Below, piece after piece: positions 10,222 to 19,278 of a DNA stretch of 64,000 bases. The DNA is taken from NCBI RefSeq assembly GCF_004123295.1, contig NZ_SDMK01000003.1, positions 310,001 through 374,000 of the forward strand, read 5' to 3'. This stretch comes from Silvibacterium dinghuense. GTDB taxonomy: Bacteria; Acidobacteriota; Terriglobia; Terriglobales; Acidobacteriaceae. Under the pieces are notes generated by a model that ran no database searches, was not told where the DNA came from, and saw only the letters and a list, made by a program, of their open reading frames with translations. How positions within the stretch are numbered: position 1 is the stretch's first letter; each line of letters opens with the position of its first letter. The position numbers and the translations under genes are program-made.

Positions 10222-12906
10222 TTATTCCGCTCTCAACGCCTCGACCGGATTCACGCTCGCTGCGCGTCGCGCAGGCAGCCATGCTGCACAGGCGGCAGCG
10301 GCAGTAAGTACCAGCGCCACGCCGCTCAGCGTCCAGCCATCGTGAGCCTTCACGCCGTAGAGATAGCTGCTCACCAGCCTGCCAGCGAAATACGCCAGCA
10401 CCAGCCCCAGCACCACTCCCACGCCCACCAGAGCACCCGCCTGCCGCATCACCAGGGCCATCACATTGCCTCGGCTCGCACCGAGAGCGAAGCGCACGCC
10501 CATCTCGCGCGTCCGTTGACTCACCACATAGGCCAGCAGTCCATAGAGCCCTGCCACGCATAACAGCAGTGCCGAGCCGGCAAAGATTTCGAGCAGCCGC
10601 GCCGCCAGCATCTGACTGCCATAAGAGTCTTCGACAATCTGGTTCATGGTGGTGATGCGCGAGTTGGCCAGCTCCGGGCTCGCCTGCTTGAGCGCCGCAC
10701 GCAGTTCTGGGATCACCTGCGCCGGCTCGCGCTCGGTGCGCACCGCCAGGTCCATCGCAATGCCCTCAAGCACCGTGTAGAAGCCGCTGTCCGGGGTGAG
10801 CTGCGCAAGGTTTACCTCGACTTCGGGCGCCGCCTCACCACCCACCGACGCCTGGTGAAAATCGTCGAGCACCCCGACGATCTTCGCCGACTTACTGTTC
10901 TCTCCGCCAACGCTGATGACCTCCTTGCCGATCACCTTTCCCGGGTCCTGTTCCTCGGGAAAAAATGCCCGCGCAAAGGCGCGATTGACCACGATCACCG
11001 GCTCAGACGATGCCGTATCCTGTGGCTCGAAGTAGCGCCCGCGCAGCATCTGGAAGGCGAAGACACGCTGCATATCCGGGCTTACCGCCTGAAATGCCGA
11101 AGTTACCGACACCGGCTTACTTTTGGGATCACCGTATGTGGTCTTGTAGAGACCGATGCGCATGGTGAAATTGCTGTCGAGCGGCACCTGCGTCATCAGT
11201 CCGGCCGCAGTCACACCCGGCAGATGCTGGGCACGCTCGAGCAACGGCGCATAGAGCTCGGTGGCAGCATTTACCTTCGCGTAGCGATAGGTGGGGACAT
11301 CGAGGCTCGCAACAAGAATGTGATCGGTGCGGAAGCCCAGCGGCACCTGACGCAATGCGTAAATGGTGCGCAGTAATAACCCGCAGCAGGCCAGCAGTGC
11401 CAGCGACATCGCAATCTCAGCCACGACGAGGCCGCCGCGCAGCCTCTGCTGACCGCGGCTCACCCCACCCTGCTGGCCGCCCTGGCGCAGCACCGGCTCG
11501 ATGGGCGCACTTACCGCAATGAGCGCCGGCCACACCGAGGCCAGCACGGCCGAGAACAGCGTGAGTCCAGCTAATGTAACCATTACGGTGACAGATGGCA
11601 GCGCCGGCACCGCAAGCGGCAGGCTCTGCTTGAGCGCATGCTGAAAGACACGCACTGCAAGCATAGCCATGCCCGCGCCGATCAGCGATGCCGCACCACT
11701 CAGCACCAGTCCTTCGATGACCATCTGCTGCAGCAGCCGCGTGCGTCCAGCGCCGAGCGCGCCGCGCATGGCAATCTCGCGCTGCCGCGCCGAGGCTCGC
11801 GCCAGCAGCAGGTTGGTCGCATTCACGCAGGCAATCAACCAGAGCACGCCGGATGCGCCCAGCAACGCGAGCAAAGCGCCGCGCTCGTCTTTTGAGATGA
11901 GCCCTTCTTCATAACGCTCGACCTTGACGTGCTTCGCGCTCTCCTGCCAATCATGATTGCCGACGTTCTTCACTAGTTGCGCCTGCACGGCCGTCAACTC
12001 GGCAAGCGCAGATTCGATCTTCACACCAGGCTTGAGCCGCGCAATCGTCGCATAGTAACGACTGTTAACATTCGACTCGCGATCCTTGTCTCCGAGCGTG
12101 ACAGGAACCCACACCGGGGACAGGTCGCGGCGATCCGGATAGAAGAACCCGCGCGGCATCACGCCAACGATGAGGTAGCTCTTACCATTGATCTTTGCTG
12201 TCTTTCCGATCACATTCTGGTCGCCATGAAACAACGCCTGCCATGTCGAGTAGCCGAGGACCACATCGCTGTCCCGCGCTGTTTTCGCAAAGCTCTCCGG
12301 CCCCGATGGAAGCCCGGGACCGATCAGCGGCGACACGCCCAGCAGCGAGAACAGGTTCGCGCTCACATTGGTCATTGATATCTGCGTCGCGCTGTCCCCG
12401 GTCTCGAGAAAGCTGCGGCCATTCGTACTGCTGGAAAATGCGATGCCTTCATAGCTCTTCAGCCGTTGCTGCCACGCTGAAATATCCTGATAGGTTGGCG
12501 AATATTGGAACATCCCTCCCCCTGCCGAAAGCTTCACCAGCCTGCCCGCATCCTTGTAAGGCAGCGGCTGGAGCATCACGTGATCGACCACCGTGAACAT
12601 CGCCGTGGCCGCGCCTATCCCAAGCGCGAGAGTCCCGATCACCGACGCCGCAAAGCCAGGCGAGCGGCGCATCTGCCGCAGCGCGTAGCGCAGGTCCTGT
12701 ACCACCCGTTCCACGCGCAGCCATCCCCACGAAGCCCGCGTCGCCTCCTGCACCAGAGCGGCATTGCCCAGCTCCCGCCGCGCATTTGTATCCGCTTCGG
12801 TTACATTCTCACCCGCCGCACGACGCTCCGCCGCCGCCATCGCCAGGTGCGACGCCAGCTCGTCTTCCAGATCCTGCTTGCGCTTCTCGCCAAAGAACCA
12901 GGCCAT
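10222..12906 (-). CDS. ADOP-type ABC transporter permease (MacB/FtsX family)
   Basis: An 894-residue membrane protein of the large permease family expanded in Acidobacteriota. A soluble N-terminal region (residues 1-80, ELASHLAMAAAERRAAG then RRELGNAA) precedes TM1 at about 87-107, a periplasmic MacB-type domain, a first FtsX block of three TMs (LLALLGASGVLWLIACVNAT then ARASARQREIAMRGALGAG), a second periplasmic domain, and a second FtsX block near the end (TREMGVRFALGASRGNVMAL). No ATPase gene is adjacent, as is typical. Start 12906 has AAGGAG. It is 29 bp downstream of its PadR regulator. Substrate unknown. Confidence 0.9.
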   Translation of the reverse strand: MAWFFGEKRKQDLEDELASHLAMAAAERRAAGENVTEADTNARRELGNAALVQEATRASWGWLRVERVVQDLRYALRQMRRSPGFAASVIGTLALGIGAATAMFTVVDHVMLQPLPYKDAGRLVKLSAGGGMFQYSPTYQDISAWQQRLKSYEGIAFSSSTNGRSFLETGDSATQISMTNVSANLFSLLGVSPLIGPGLPSGPESFAKTARDSDVVLGYSTWQALFHGDQNVIGKTAKINGKSYLIVGVMPRGFFYPDRRDLSPVWVPVTLGDKDRESNVNSRYYATIARLKPGVKIESALAELTAVQAQLVKNVGNHDWQESAKHVKVERYEEGLISKDERGALLALLGASGVLWLIACVNATNLLLARASARQREIAMRGALGAGRTRLLQQMVIEGLVLSGAASLIGAGMAMLAVRVFQHALKQSLPLAVPALPSVTVMVTLAGLTLFSAVLASVWPALIAVSAPIEPVLRQGGQQGGVSRGQQRLRGGLVVAEIAMSLALLACCGLLLRTIYALRQVPLGFRTDHILVASLDVPTYRYAKVNAATELYAPLLERAQHLPGVTAAGLMTQVPLDSNFTMRIGLYKTTYGDPKSKPVSVTSAFQAVSPDMQRVFAFQMLRGRYFEPQDTASSEPVIVVNRAFARAFFPEEQDPGKVIGKEVISVGGENSKSAKIVGVLDDFHQASVGGEAAPEVEVNLAQLTPDSGFYTVLEGIAMDLAVRTEREPAQVIPELRAALKQASPELANSRITTMNQIVEDSYGSQMLAARLLEIFAGSALLLCVAGLYGLLAYVVSQRTREMGVRFALGASRGNVMALVMRQAGALVGVGVVLGLVLAYFAGRLVSSYLYGVKAHDGWTLSGVALVLTAAAACAAWLPARRAASVNPVEALRAE

Positions 12907-12935
12907 CGCTGCTTCTCCTTGAATTCGTGAACGCT

Positions 12936-13295
12936 TCAGCCTTCCGCTTCCGGCACCGCTCCCAGCACGCCTGCCATGGCCTGCACCATGGCCTCCCACT
13001 TCGAGCGGTCTCGCAGCAGCTGGGCCTTGCCATCCTTTGTCAGTTCATAAAACTTTGCCCGCTGATTCTGGTCAGTCACACCCCATTTGCTCTTGATCCA
13101 CTTCTGCTTTTCGAGCCGGTGCAGTGCCGGATAGAGCGATCCCGTCTCTACCTGCAGCACCTCACCCGAGCGCGCACGGATGGCCTGACCGATGCCGTAG
13201 CCATGCTGCGCACCCCAGCGCAGGGTTTCGAGAATCAGCAGGTCCAGCGTGCCCTGCAGCAGCTCGATGCGGTTCTGATATTTTTCTTTCGCCAT
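12936..13295 (-). CDS. PadR family transcriptional regulator
   Basis: A 119-residue winged-helix repressor. The PadR core is clear: QGTLDLLILETLRWGAQHGY, then GSLYPALHRLEKQKWIKSKW and KFYELTKDGKAQL. The C-terminal helix for dimerisation is short, placing it in the small PadR class. It heads a two-gene unit with the ADOP permease. Two spaced palindromes immediately upstream of its start are probable operators, so it should control itself and the permease. Confidence 0.92.
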   Translation of the reverse strand: MAKEKYQNRIELLQGTLDLLILETLRWGAQHGYGIGQAIRARSGEVLQVETGSLYPALHRLEKQKWIKSKWGVTDQNQRAKFYELTKDGKAQLLRDRSKWEAMVQAMAGVLGAVPEAEG

Positions 13296-13297
13296 GA

Positions 13298-13335
13298 TGT
13301 AGAGAATCTACACCCATGGCTGTAGCGCGTCTACA
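13298..13335 (-). promoter_or_regulatory. Tandem PadR operator-like palindromes
   Basis: Two 15-bp palindromes share one pattern: TGTAGA-GAA-TCTACA at 13298-13312 and TGTAGC-GCG-TCTACA at 13321-13335, with centres 23 bp apart. They lie directly ahead of the padR start. The form fits the TGTA/TACA half-sites seen in PadR-type operators; binding by this PadR is inferred from position. Confidence 0.72.
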
Positions 13336-13351
13336 TCTATTTGCAAAAGAA

Positions 13352-13376
13352 AAGAGGCGCATGTCATGCGCCTCTT
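13352..13376 (-). terminator. Intrinsic terminator of the rib genes
   Basis: AAGAGGCGCA at 13352-13361 pairs with its complement at 13367-13376 over a 5-nt loop. On the minus strand it is followed by a T-rich run (TTCTTTTGC). It sits 25 bp after the ribE stop and separates ribE from the padR promoter. Confidence 0.8.
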
Positions 13377-13401
13377 CCTCGTTCCTGTTTCTGCTTAAAA
13401 A

Positions 13402-14049
13402 CTAATATCCGTTTGCGATCAGGTAATCCACCGTCAGCTCGAACTCCGGCGCTTTTGTCTTCTGCAGCGCGTGCTTGATCAGCACATCCGCCTCGAGATT
13501 GACCGGCGAGCCCGGCGTCAGCGTGTGCAGGTTGGTCGCCGCATAGGTATGCGGAATGATCGCCACCGATACAACCGCACCATCCCAGCGTGCAATCGTC
13601 AGGCTGATGCCCTCGATCGCAATCGAGCCTTTTTCCACCATGTAGCCGCGTAGATGCTCCGGCACCTCGATCTCCAGCCACCAGTCGGTGTTCTCCGCGC
13701 CCGGCGTCAGCGGACGCAGCACACGCAGCGTGCCGGTACCGTCCACGTGGCCCTGCACGATATGGCCGCCCAACGGCGCGCCTGCCGGCGTGGGCAATTC
13801 GAGATTCACCGCCGCGCCGGCCTTCAACGCCGTCAGCGAAGTCCGCGCAATCGTCTCTGCGGCGAGGTCGGCATAAAACACCGGGGCCGCGATATCGAGC
13901 GCCGTCAGGCACACACCGCTTACCGCAATGCTGTCGCCTTCCCTCAGCCGCTCCGCCAGCACCGGTGCCTCCACGGCAATGCGCCGCGCTCCCGGCCGCT
14001 CTTCTACCCCAAGAATCTTCCCGGTTGCTTCGATCAATCCAGTGAACAT
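13402..14049 (-). CDS. ribE: Riboflavin synthase, alpha subunit
   Basis: Dismutates two 6,7-dimethyl-8-ribityllumazine molecules to riboflavin and the pyrimidine by-product. The 215-residue protein shows the tandem lumazine-binding repeats: MFTGLIEATGKI and DSIAVSGVCLTALD in the first, GHIVQGHVDGTG and GSIAIEGISLTIA in the second. It follows ribD by 34 bp on the same strand, so the two are probably cotranscribed. The other riboflavin genes (ribBA, ribH) are not in this window. Confidence 0.95.
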   Translation of the reverse strand: MFTGLIEATGKILGVEERPGARRIAVEAPVLAERLREGDSIAVSGVCLTALDIAAPVFYADLAAETIARTSLTALKAGAAVNLELPTPAGAPLGGHIVQGHVDGTGTLRVLRPLTPGAENTDWWLEIEVPEHLRGYMVEKGSIAIEGISLTIARWDGAVVSVAIIPHTYAATNLHTLTPGSPVNLEADVLIKHALQKTKAPEFELTVDYLIANGY

Positions 14050-14083
14050 ATCTCTAGTTTACTTGCGTCTTGAGCAAACCCGG

Positions 14084-15226
14084 CTATGCCCGCCAGGGAT
14101 CGCGCAGCTCTGTCGTGATGCACACATCCGGACCGTAGTGCCGCGACGAGGTCGACCTCGTCTCCCAACACACTTCCTCGCCCTCCGCGATCAATGGCAC
14201 AGCTTTTTCTCCCAGCAGAACCGGCGCATAGAACAACGTCACCCTGTCGACCAGGGCCTCGCGCAAAAACGCGCCATTCAACTGGCTGCCACACTCGAGC
14301 AGCAGAGAGAGGATGCCGCGCCGGTCAAGAGCTCGCAACATCTCGTGCAGATCCACGCGCGCCCCGTTGCCTGCCAGCACTTCCACCTCGATGCCCATGA
14401 CCTCCAGCGCCTTGCGCCGCTCGGGATTCGGTGTCGTGCAGAAGACCAGCACATCGTTTACAGCCGTGCGCACCAGCTTCGAGTCCAATGGAATCCGCAG
14501 CGCCGAATCGAGCACCACGCGCAGCAAAGGACGGCGGCGCGCAAGCCCGCTGCGGTCGGTCAGCAAGGGATCATCGGCCAGCACGGTATGAATCCCGGTC
14601 AGGATCGCATCCGAGGCATGACGCATCCGCTGCACCTCGGCGCGCGACTCTTCACCGGTCAGCATCACCGCGGCCGGCGGACCTGCCGGCCGCGCACTCG
14701 GTGCCGGTGCAATCCGTCCATCCAGCGACACACCGGCCTTCAGCGTCACAAACGGCACACCGCTCACGATCGAACGCGCAAAGCCCATGTTCAGCGCCCG
14801 CGATGCGTCCATGCAGACATCCGTCTCGACCGTGATACCCGCCGCGCGGATGCGCGCCATGCCCTGTCCGTTTACCTGCGGATTCGGATCACCAGTTGCC
14901 ACGACTACGCGCGCAACGCCGGCGGCGATCAGCGCGTCCGCGCACGGGCCGGTGCGCCCGGTGTGCGAACAGGGCTCAAGCGTCACGTAAGCCGTAGCCC
15001 CGCGCGCAGCATCGCCCGCGGCCTTCAGGGCTACGATCTCGGCGTGATCCCGGCGGTCGTAGACATGGAATCCCTCGCCCACGACCGCGCCGTTTTTTAC
15101 CAGCACGCAACCCACATGGGGATTGGGAGAGGCGAGACCAATCGACTGCCGGGCCAGCCCCAAAGCACGCTGCATCCAGCGCATATCTTCTGCGCGATCC
15201 GACGTGAGTGCTTCCGTATCTGTCAC
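14084..15226 (-). CDS. ribD: Bifunctional riboflavin deaminase/reductase
   Basis: Catalyses two successive steps of riboflavin synthesis: pyrimidine deamination, then NADPH-dependent reduction of the ribose side chain. The N-terminal deaminase domain has the zinc site H61-A-E63 and the PCSHTGRTGPC motif with C86 and C95. The C-terminal reductase domain (from about residue 158) has FVTLKAGVSLDGRIA and SLLLECGSQLNGAFL. The 380-residue length is normal for the fused enzyme. Confidence 0.96.
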   Translation of the reverse strand: MTDTEALTSDRAEDMRWMQRALGLARQSIGLASPNPHVGCVLVKNGAVVGEGFHVYDRRDHAEIVALKAAGDAARGATAYVTLEPCSHTGRTGPCADALIAAGVARVVVATGDPNPQVNGQGMARIRAAGITVETDVCMDASRALNMGFARSIVSGVPFVTLKAGVSLDGRIAPAPSARPAGPPAAVMLTGEESRAEVQRMRHASDAILTGIHTVLADDPLLTDRSGLARRRPLLRVVLDSALRIPLDSKLVRTAVNDVLVFCTTPNPERRKALEVMGIEVEVLAGNGARVDLHEMLRALDRRGILSLLLECGSQLNGAFLREALVDRVTLFYAPVLLGEKAVPLIAEGEEVCWETRSTSSRHYGPDVCITTELRDPWRA

Positions 15227-15250
15227 CGCAGTTGATCCTTACCTGCTGCT

Positions 15251-16204
15251 CTAGCCCAGCAGCGACTCCACAAACGCTTCGCTGTCGAAAGGCAGCAGGT
15301 CGTCGATCTTCTCACCTACGCCGATGTAGCGCACCGGCAGCTTCAGCTCACGGGCAATCGCTACCGCAATGCCGCCTTTTGCCGTGCCATCCAGCTTGGT
15401 CAGCACAATGCCTGTCACTCCGGCTGACTCGGTGAAGAGCCGCGCCTGCTGCAAACCGTTCTGCCCGGTGGTCGCATCCAGCACCAGCAGCACTTCGTGG
15501 GGAGCATCGGGGATAAACCGCTGCGTGATACGCCGCATCTTGTCGAGCTCGTCCATCAGACCGGCCTTGGTATGCAGGCGTCCAGCCGTATCGACAATCA
15601 GGTAGTCCTTCTTGCGAGCGGTCGCGGCCTGCAATGCATCGAAGAGCACGGCTGAAGGATCGCCGCCCTGCTTCGAGCGGATCATCTCCACCCCGCTGCG
15701 CTGGCTCCAGACCTCGAGCTGTTCGATAGCCGCGGCACGAAAGGTATCGGCCGCGCACAGCAGCACGGATTTGTTCTGCGCGCGGAAATGTGCCGCCATC
15801 TTGCCGCTGGTCGTGGTCTTGCCCGTGCCGTTCACGCCCACCATCAGGATTACTTCCGGCGGATTCGCCACGGTGCGCGGAGGCCGCGCCTGCTCGTCGA
15901 GAATGGCCTTGAGCTGCTCCTTGAGCAGACTGCGCAGCTCTTCGCCATCGCGAATCTGCTGCCGCTTCGCGCGCTCGCGCAAGGCATCCAGGATTTCGGT
16001 CGTCACATTCACCCCGATATCCGAGGCGATCAGCGACATTTCCAGCTCTTCCAGGGCCGCATCGTCGACCGTCCGCGTCATCGAGAGCACAGTCTCGATG
16101 CGGTCCTCGAGGCTCTCCCGCGTGCGCGAGACGGCCTGCTTCATGCGGTCGAAAATGCTTGTTTTAGGCGGCTCTTCCAGGCTGCCGAAGAGGGTTTGAA
16201 TCAT
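15251..16204 (-). CDS. ftsY: Signal recognition particle receptor FtsY
   Basis: Membrane-associated GTPase that receives SRP-ribosome complexes at the inner membrane. Order: an N domain (residues 20-105), then the NG GTPase with the P-loop GVNGTGKTTT at 123-132, DTFRAAA at 153-159, DTAGRL at 205-210 and the TKLDGTAKGG specificity motif. The long acidic A domain of E. coli FtsY is absent; the protein starts with a short MIQTLFGSL segment. The gene for its partner RNA is in this same window at 24494. Confidence 0.96.
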   Translation of the reverse strand: MIQTLFGSLEEPPKTSIFDRMKQAVSRTRESLEDRIETVLSMTRTVDDAALEELEMSLIASDIGVNVTTEILDALRERAKRQQIRDGEELRSLLKEQLKAILDEQARPPRTVANPPEVILMVGVNGTGKTTTSGKMAAHFRAQNKSVLLCAADTFRAAAIEQLEVWSQRSGVEMIRSKQGGDPSAVLFDALQAATARKKDYLIVDTAGRLHTKAGLMDELDKMRRITQRFIPDAPHEVLLVLDATTGQNGLQQARLFTESAGVTGIVLTKLDGTAKGGIAVAIARELKLPVRYIGVGEKIDDLLPFDSEAFVESLLG

Positions 16205-16263
16205 GCTTCGGGTATCCTCAGACTCTTTCTCCGAGTGTACTACCCTGCGCCGGCCGGCTTTCT

Positions 16264-17256
16264 TTAGACCACCTGGGCGATACGGCGCCTGCGCACAATC
16301 GACGGCGCAGGCCGCAGGCTCCGCACCACGATCGTGCCCCGCTGCACCAGCGTCGCCAGCGCCTGCACCGCGTCCGCGTCATAGCGTGAGCCGGTCATCC
16401 GTCCCATCACCTGCAGCACATAGCGGGGATCCATCGCGGCCTGGTAGGGACGGGCCGTGGTCATTGCGTCAAAGCTGTCCGCCACGGCGATGATGCGCGC
16501 CATCATCGGAATCTCATCGTCTTTCAACCCGTACGGATATCCGGAGCCATCGAGCGCCTCATGATGCAGCTCGACACCGGGGATCAGGTCGTTCAGCGCC
16601 TCGATCGGGCGCAGGATCGACGCCCCCTTCACGGTGTGCGCCTTGATCATCTCGAACTCGTCCGGCGTCAGCGTATTTTCCTTGGTCAGAACCGAGTCTT
16701 CGATGCCCACGTTGCCGATGTCATGCAGCAGCGCCGCGAGCCGGATGCGCTCCACCTGCGTTGAGTCGAGCTTCATCTCGCGCGCGATCTCACCGGCGTA
16801 GAAGGCCACCCGCTCCGAATGTCCACGCATGTAGGGTGCCCGTTCATCGACGGCCCGGGCCAGCATGGCAATCAGGTCGACCAGCGAGGTGTAATGCCGC
16901 CGCGCCTCGCCCTGCCGCTCCTGGAAGCTGTCCTGGAGCGTCTGCAGCGCATGGCGCCAGGCGCGCGCCGTCTCCGCGAACGGCGTATCCCGCAGCACCT
17001 CTTCCTGCCGTTCCGCGAAATGCAGCGAGCGGGAATCAATGGAGGCCGCCAGGTTGCGGCTCTGCCGCCCTGTCCGCCAGCTCAGGAAGACCGAAACTCC
17101 GAGGGCGAGGGCCAACGCCAGCACAACCGGCAGCCAGCCCGGCAGGGGCCAGTGCCTTGCCGCCCGCTCCAGCAACAGCGCACCCAGCGCGATCGCGCCG
17201 TACCGGCAGAAGATGGCCAGTAGCAGGCGCCAGCGAAATGGGTGGACGGGCTTCAT
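16264..17256 (-). CDS. Membrane HD-GYP domain protein, predicted c-di-GMP phosphodiesterase
   Basis: A 330-residue protein with two N-terminal membrane segments (about 10-28 and 38-59), a coiled linker, and an HD-GYP domain from about residue 120. Visible motifs are GHSERVA, LLHDIGN, HHEALDGSGYPYG and ADSFDAMTTARPY. The lysine that usually follows HDIG is an asparagine here, so activity cannot be assumed. It probably hydrolyses cyclic di-GMP at the membrane. The window also encodes a GGDEF protein at 58068. It lies 60 bp upstream of ftsY on the same strand. Confidence 0.85.
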   Translation of the reverse strand: MKPVHPFRWRLLLAIFCRYGAIALGALLLERAARHWPLPGWLPVVLALALALGVSVFLSWRTGRQSRNLAASIDSRSLHFAERQEEVLRDTPFAETARAWRHALQTLQDSFQERQGEARRHYTSLVDLIAMLARAVDERAPYMRGHSERVAFYAGEIAREMKLDSTQVERIRLAALLHDIGNVGIEDSVLTKENTLTPDEFEMIKAHTVKGASILRPIEALNDLIPGVELHHEALDGSGYPYGLKDDEIPMMARIIAVADSFDAMTTARPYQAAMDPRYVLQVMGRMTGSRYDADAVQALATLVQRGTIVVRSLRPAPSIVRRRRIAQVV

Positions 17257-17366
17257 GAAAGAGACACAACTCGGCTGCCGTGAGTGTATCGCTCTGGAAG
17301 GCCCGAAGTAGCTCCCTCGAAAGTGGCATCGGCCGCCGAACTACCCCGGAGGCCGGTGCACTGCGG

Positions 17367-18374
17367 TTATTCTTCCCGGCCGGGACGGGCCATCAGCTCC
17401 TGAATCGCCTGCGGAGCGCTTCTCCTGCCTTCGAGAACGGCCTCCACCTGCTCGGCAATCGGCAGTTCCACCCCGCGGGAACGGGCCAGGCCCAGTGCAG
17501 CAGCGGTCGTCTTCACGCCCTCGGCCACCTTGCCGCCCATCCCTTCGAGAATCTCCACCAGCGTCCGCCCCTTGCCCAGCTCCACGCCCACGTAGCGGTT
17601 GCGCGATAGCCCCCCGGTGCAGGTCAGCACCAGGTCGCCCACGCCGGATAGGCCGGACAGCGTCTCCCGCCGTCCGCCGCAGGCCTCGGCCAGCCGCGTT
17701 ACCTCGGCAATGCCGCGGGTGATCAGCGCCGCCGTGCTGTTGTGGCCCAGCCCCAGACCGGTCACCACCCCGGAGGCGATGGCGATCACGTTCTTGAGCG
17801 CGCCGCCCAGCTCCACACCCACCACGTCGTCATTCGTATAAAGGCGCAGCGAATTGCTCGAGAACTCGCGCTGCAGCCGCGCCGCGACATCCATATCGGA
17901 AGCTGCAATCGTGACCGCCGTCGGCATTCCCGCCGCTGTCTCCTGCGCGAACGAAGGGCCGCTCAGCACCGCGATCGGCAGCGTGAGCCCACGCGAGGCC
18001 AGTACATCGGCCATGATTTCGCTCACACGAAGATAGGTTCCGTCCTCGACGCCCTTGGTCGCGCTCACCAGAATCTGCCCCGGCTTCAGCCACCCGGCAA
18101 ACCGTGTGTAGGAATCGCGCACCGCGTGCGACGGCATCACGCTCACGATGATCTCAGCCTCGCTCAGAGCGACTGCCGGATCGGAGGTCACCGTCATCGC
18201 CTCCGGAATCGCAAAGCCCGGCAGGAATACCGCATTCTCGCGCTTCTCGCGGATCGAGGCCGCCGTCGCCTCGGAACGCGTCCAGAGCGTCAGATCATGA
18301 CCGCCACGGCGGGAAAGACTCAGTGCAATCGCAGTGCCCCAGGCGCCGCTGCCCATCACAGAAATCCTGCTCAC
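17367..18374 (-). CDS. gpsA: Glycerol-3-phosphate dehydrogenase [NAD(P)+]
   Basis: Reduces dihydroxyacetone phosphate to sn-glycerol-3-phosphate for phospholipid synthesis. The N-terminal Rossmann motif is VMGSGAWGTAIALSL, followed by VSATKGVEDGT, SGPSFAQE, the catalytic lysine segment ELGGALKNVIAIASG and LSGVGDLVLTCTG. The start is a GTG at 18374 that overlaps the plsY stop by one base (TAGTG), giving 335 residues. PlsY uses the product of this enzyme, so the coupled pair makes biochemical sense. Confidence 0.96.
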   Translation of the reverse strand: MSRISVMGSGAWGTAIALSLSRRGGHDLTLWTRSEATAASIREKRENAVFLPGFAIPEAMTVTSDPAVALSEAEIIVSVMPSHAVRDSYTRFAGWLKPGQILVSATKGVEDGTYLRVSEIMADVLASRGLTLPIAVLSGPSFAQETAAGMPTAVTIAASDMDVAARLQREFSSNSLRLYTNDDVVGVELGGALKNVIAIASGVVTGLGLGHNSTAALITRGIAEVTRLAEACGGRRETLSGLSGVGDLVLTCTGGLSRNRYVGVELGKGRTLVEILEGMGGKVAEGVKTTAAALGLARSRGVELPIAEQVEAVLEGRRSAPQAIQELMARPGREE

Positions 18375-19018
18375 TACGCTTCCGCTTTCTTTTTTGAACC
18401 GAACTTGTTTTCGGTGCCCTTCAGCAGCCGCCCGATGTTCTGGTGATGCTTGAAAATCACCAGCAGCGGCACGAAGAAGATCACTCCCGTCAGCAGAGGC
18501 GTGCGGGCGCCGTGCGGCAGCAGCAGCGCAGCCGGCGGAAAGACTACCGCCGCCAGGATGGAGCCGAGCGAGACATAGCGCGTCAGGATGACGGCGACGA
18601 GAAAGACGCCCAGCCCGCAGAGCGCGGCCCATGGAGCCAGCGCGATAAATACTCCCAGCGCCGTCGCCACGCCCTTGCCGCCCTTGAAGCCCAGCCAGAC
18701 CGTGTAGACGTGCCCGAGAATGGCAAAGAGCGCGGCCAGCGCCTCGGCATCCTGGTGCGGAATCGGCTGGAGCTGCGGCAGCGCGGCGATCTTTGCCGCC
18801 ACCACGACGGCAGCAAAGCCCTTCAGCGCATCGATGAGAAAGGTCAGCGCGCCCAGCTTCTTTCCGCCCGAGCGGATCACATTGGTCGCGCCGATGTTGC
18901 CGCTGCCCTTAGAGCGGATGTCTTCCTTCAGGAAGACGCGTACAAGAATGTAGCCAGTCGGAATCGAACCCAGCAGGTAAGCCGCGAGCGAGACCAGAGC
19001 ATAAGTAAATACAGGCAT
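18374..19018 (-). CDS. plsY: Glycerol-3-phosphate acyltransferase, acyl-phosphate dependent
   Basis: Integral membrane enzyme that transfers an acyl group from acyl phosphate to glycerol-3-phosphate, the first step of phospholipid synthesis. The 214-residue product shows the three conserved loops: LLGSIPTGYI with RSKGSGNIGATNVIRSGGK, GHVYTVWLGFKGGKGVATALG, and FKHHQNIGRLLKGTENKFG. About five to six membrane helices are visible. It is translationally coupled to gpsA. Confidence 0.96.
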   Translation of the reverse strand: MPVFTYALVSLAAYLLGSIPTGYILVRVFLKEDIRSKGSGNIGATNVIRSGGKKLGALTFLIDALKGFAAVVVAAKIAALPQLQPIPHQDAEALAALFAILGHVYTVWLGFKGGKGVATALGVFIALAPWAALCGLGVFLVAVILTRYVSLGSILAAVVFPPAALLLPHGARTPLLTGVIFFVPLLVIFKHHQNIGRLLKGTENKFGSKKKAEA

Positions 19019-19055
19019 CGAGTTACGAGTTTACCCTGCTGCTACGCGCAGAGCG

Positions 19056-19235
19056 AGCCGCCTTCGTCCCCTGCTCCCGCCGGTCGCAAGTTTGGGATCT
19101 TTCTTATCCCAAAGGCCGGGTGGCCCACTCAAGCCGGTGTTGCTTGGGTGGGGGCAAGAGGTCGCAGTACACCTTCCCATCCAGGCTCTTCTTGAAAAGC
19201 GGAACCATCCACTGCGGCCGGGATGACAATCGAAA
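19056..19235. repeat. Degenerate dispersed-repeat cluster
   Basis: This gene-free stretch between plsY and cinA holds remnants of two dispersed repeats. On the minus strand, 19059-19090 matches the GRE-type repeat (GCGACCGGCGGGAGCAGGGG) that also forms protein tails at 25871 and 37654. Then come CCCACTCAAGCC / GCTTGGGTGGG inverted pieces and a GGGATGACAATC end like those of the CATTCCGACCGG repeat family. No gene is visible here. Confidence 0.55.
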
Positions 19236-19278
19236 ATCTAAGCATCTTGCTTTCCATCCACCTGTATGTGGATGCTGC

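Noticed and set aside
14034-15235. A 435-codon plus-strand open frame over ribD
   Set aside because: His/Arg-rich shadow translation of the ribD region; no motif.
19019-19278. A small gene between plsY and cinA
   Set aside because: Open frames here consist of translated repeat fragments without a ribosome site or conserved domain.
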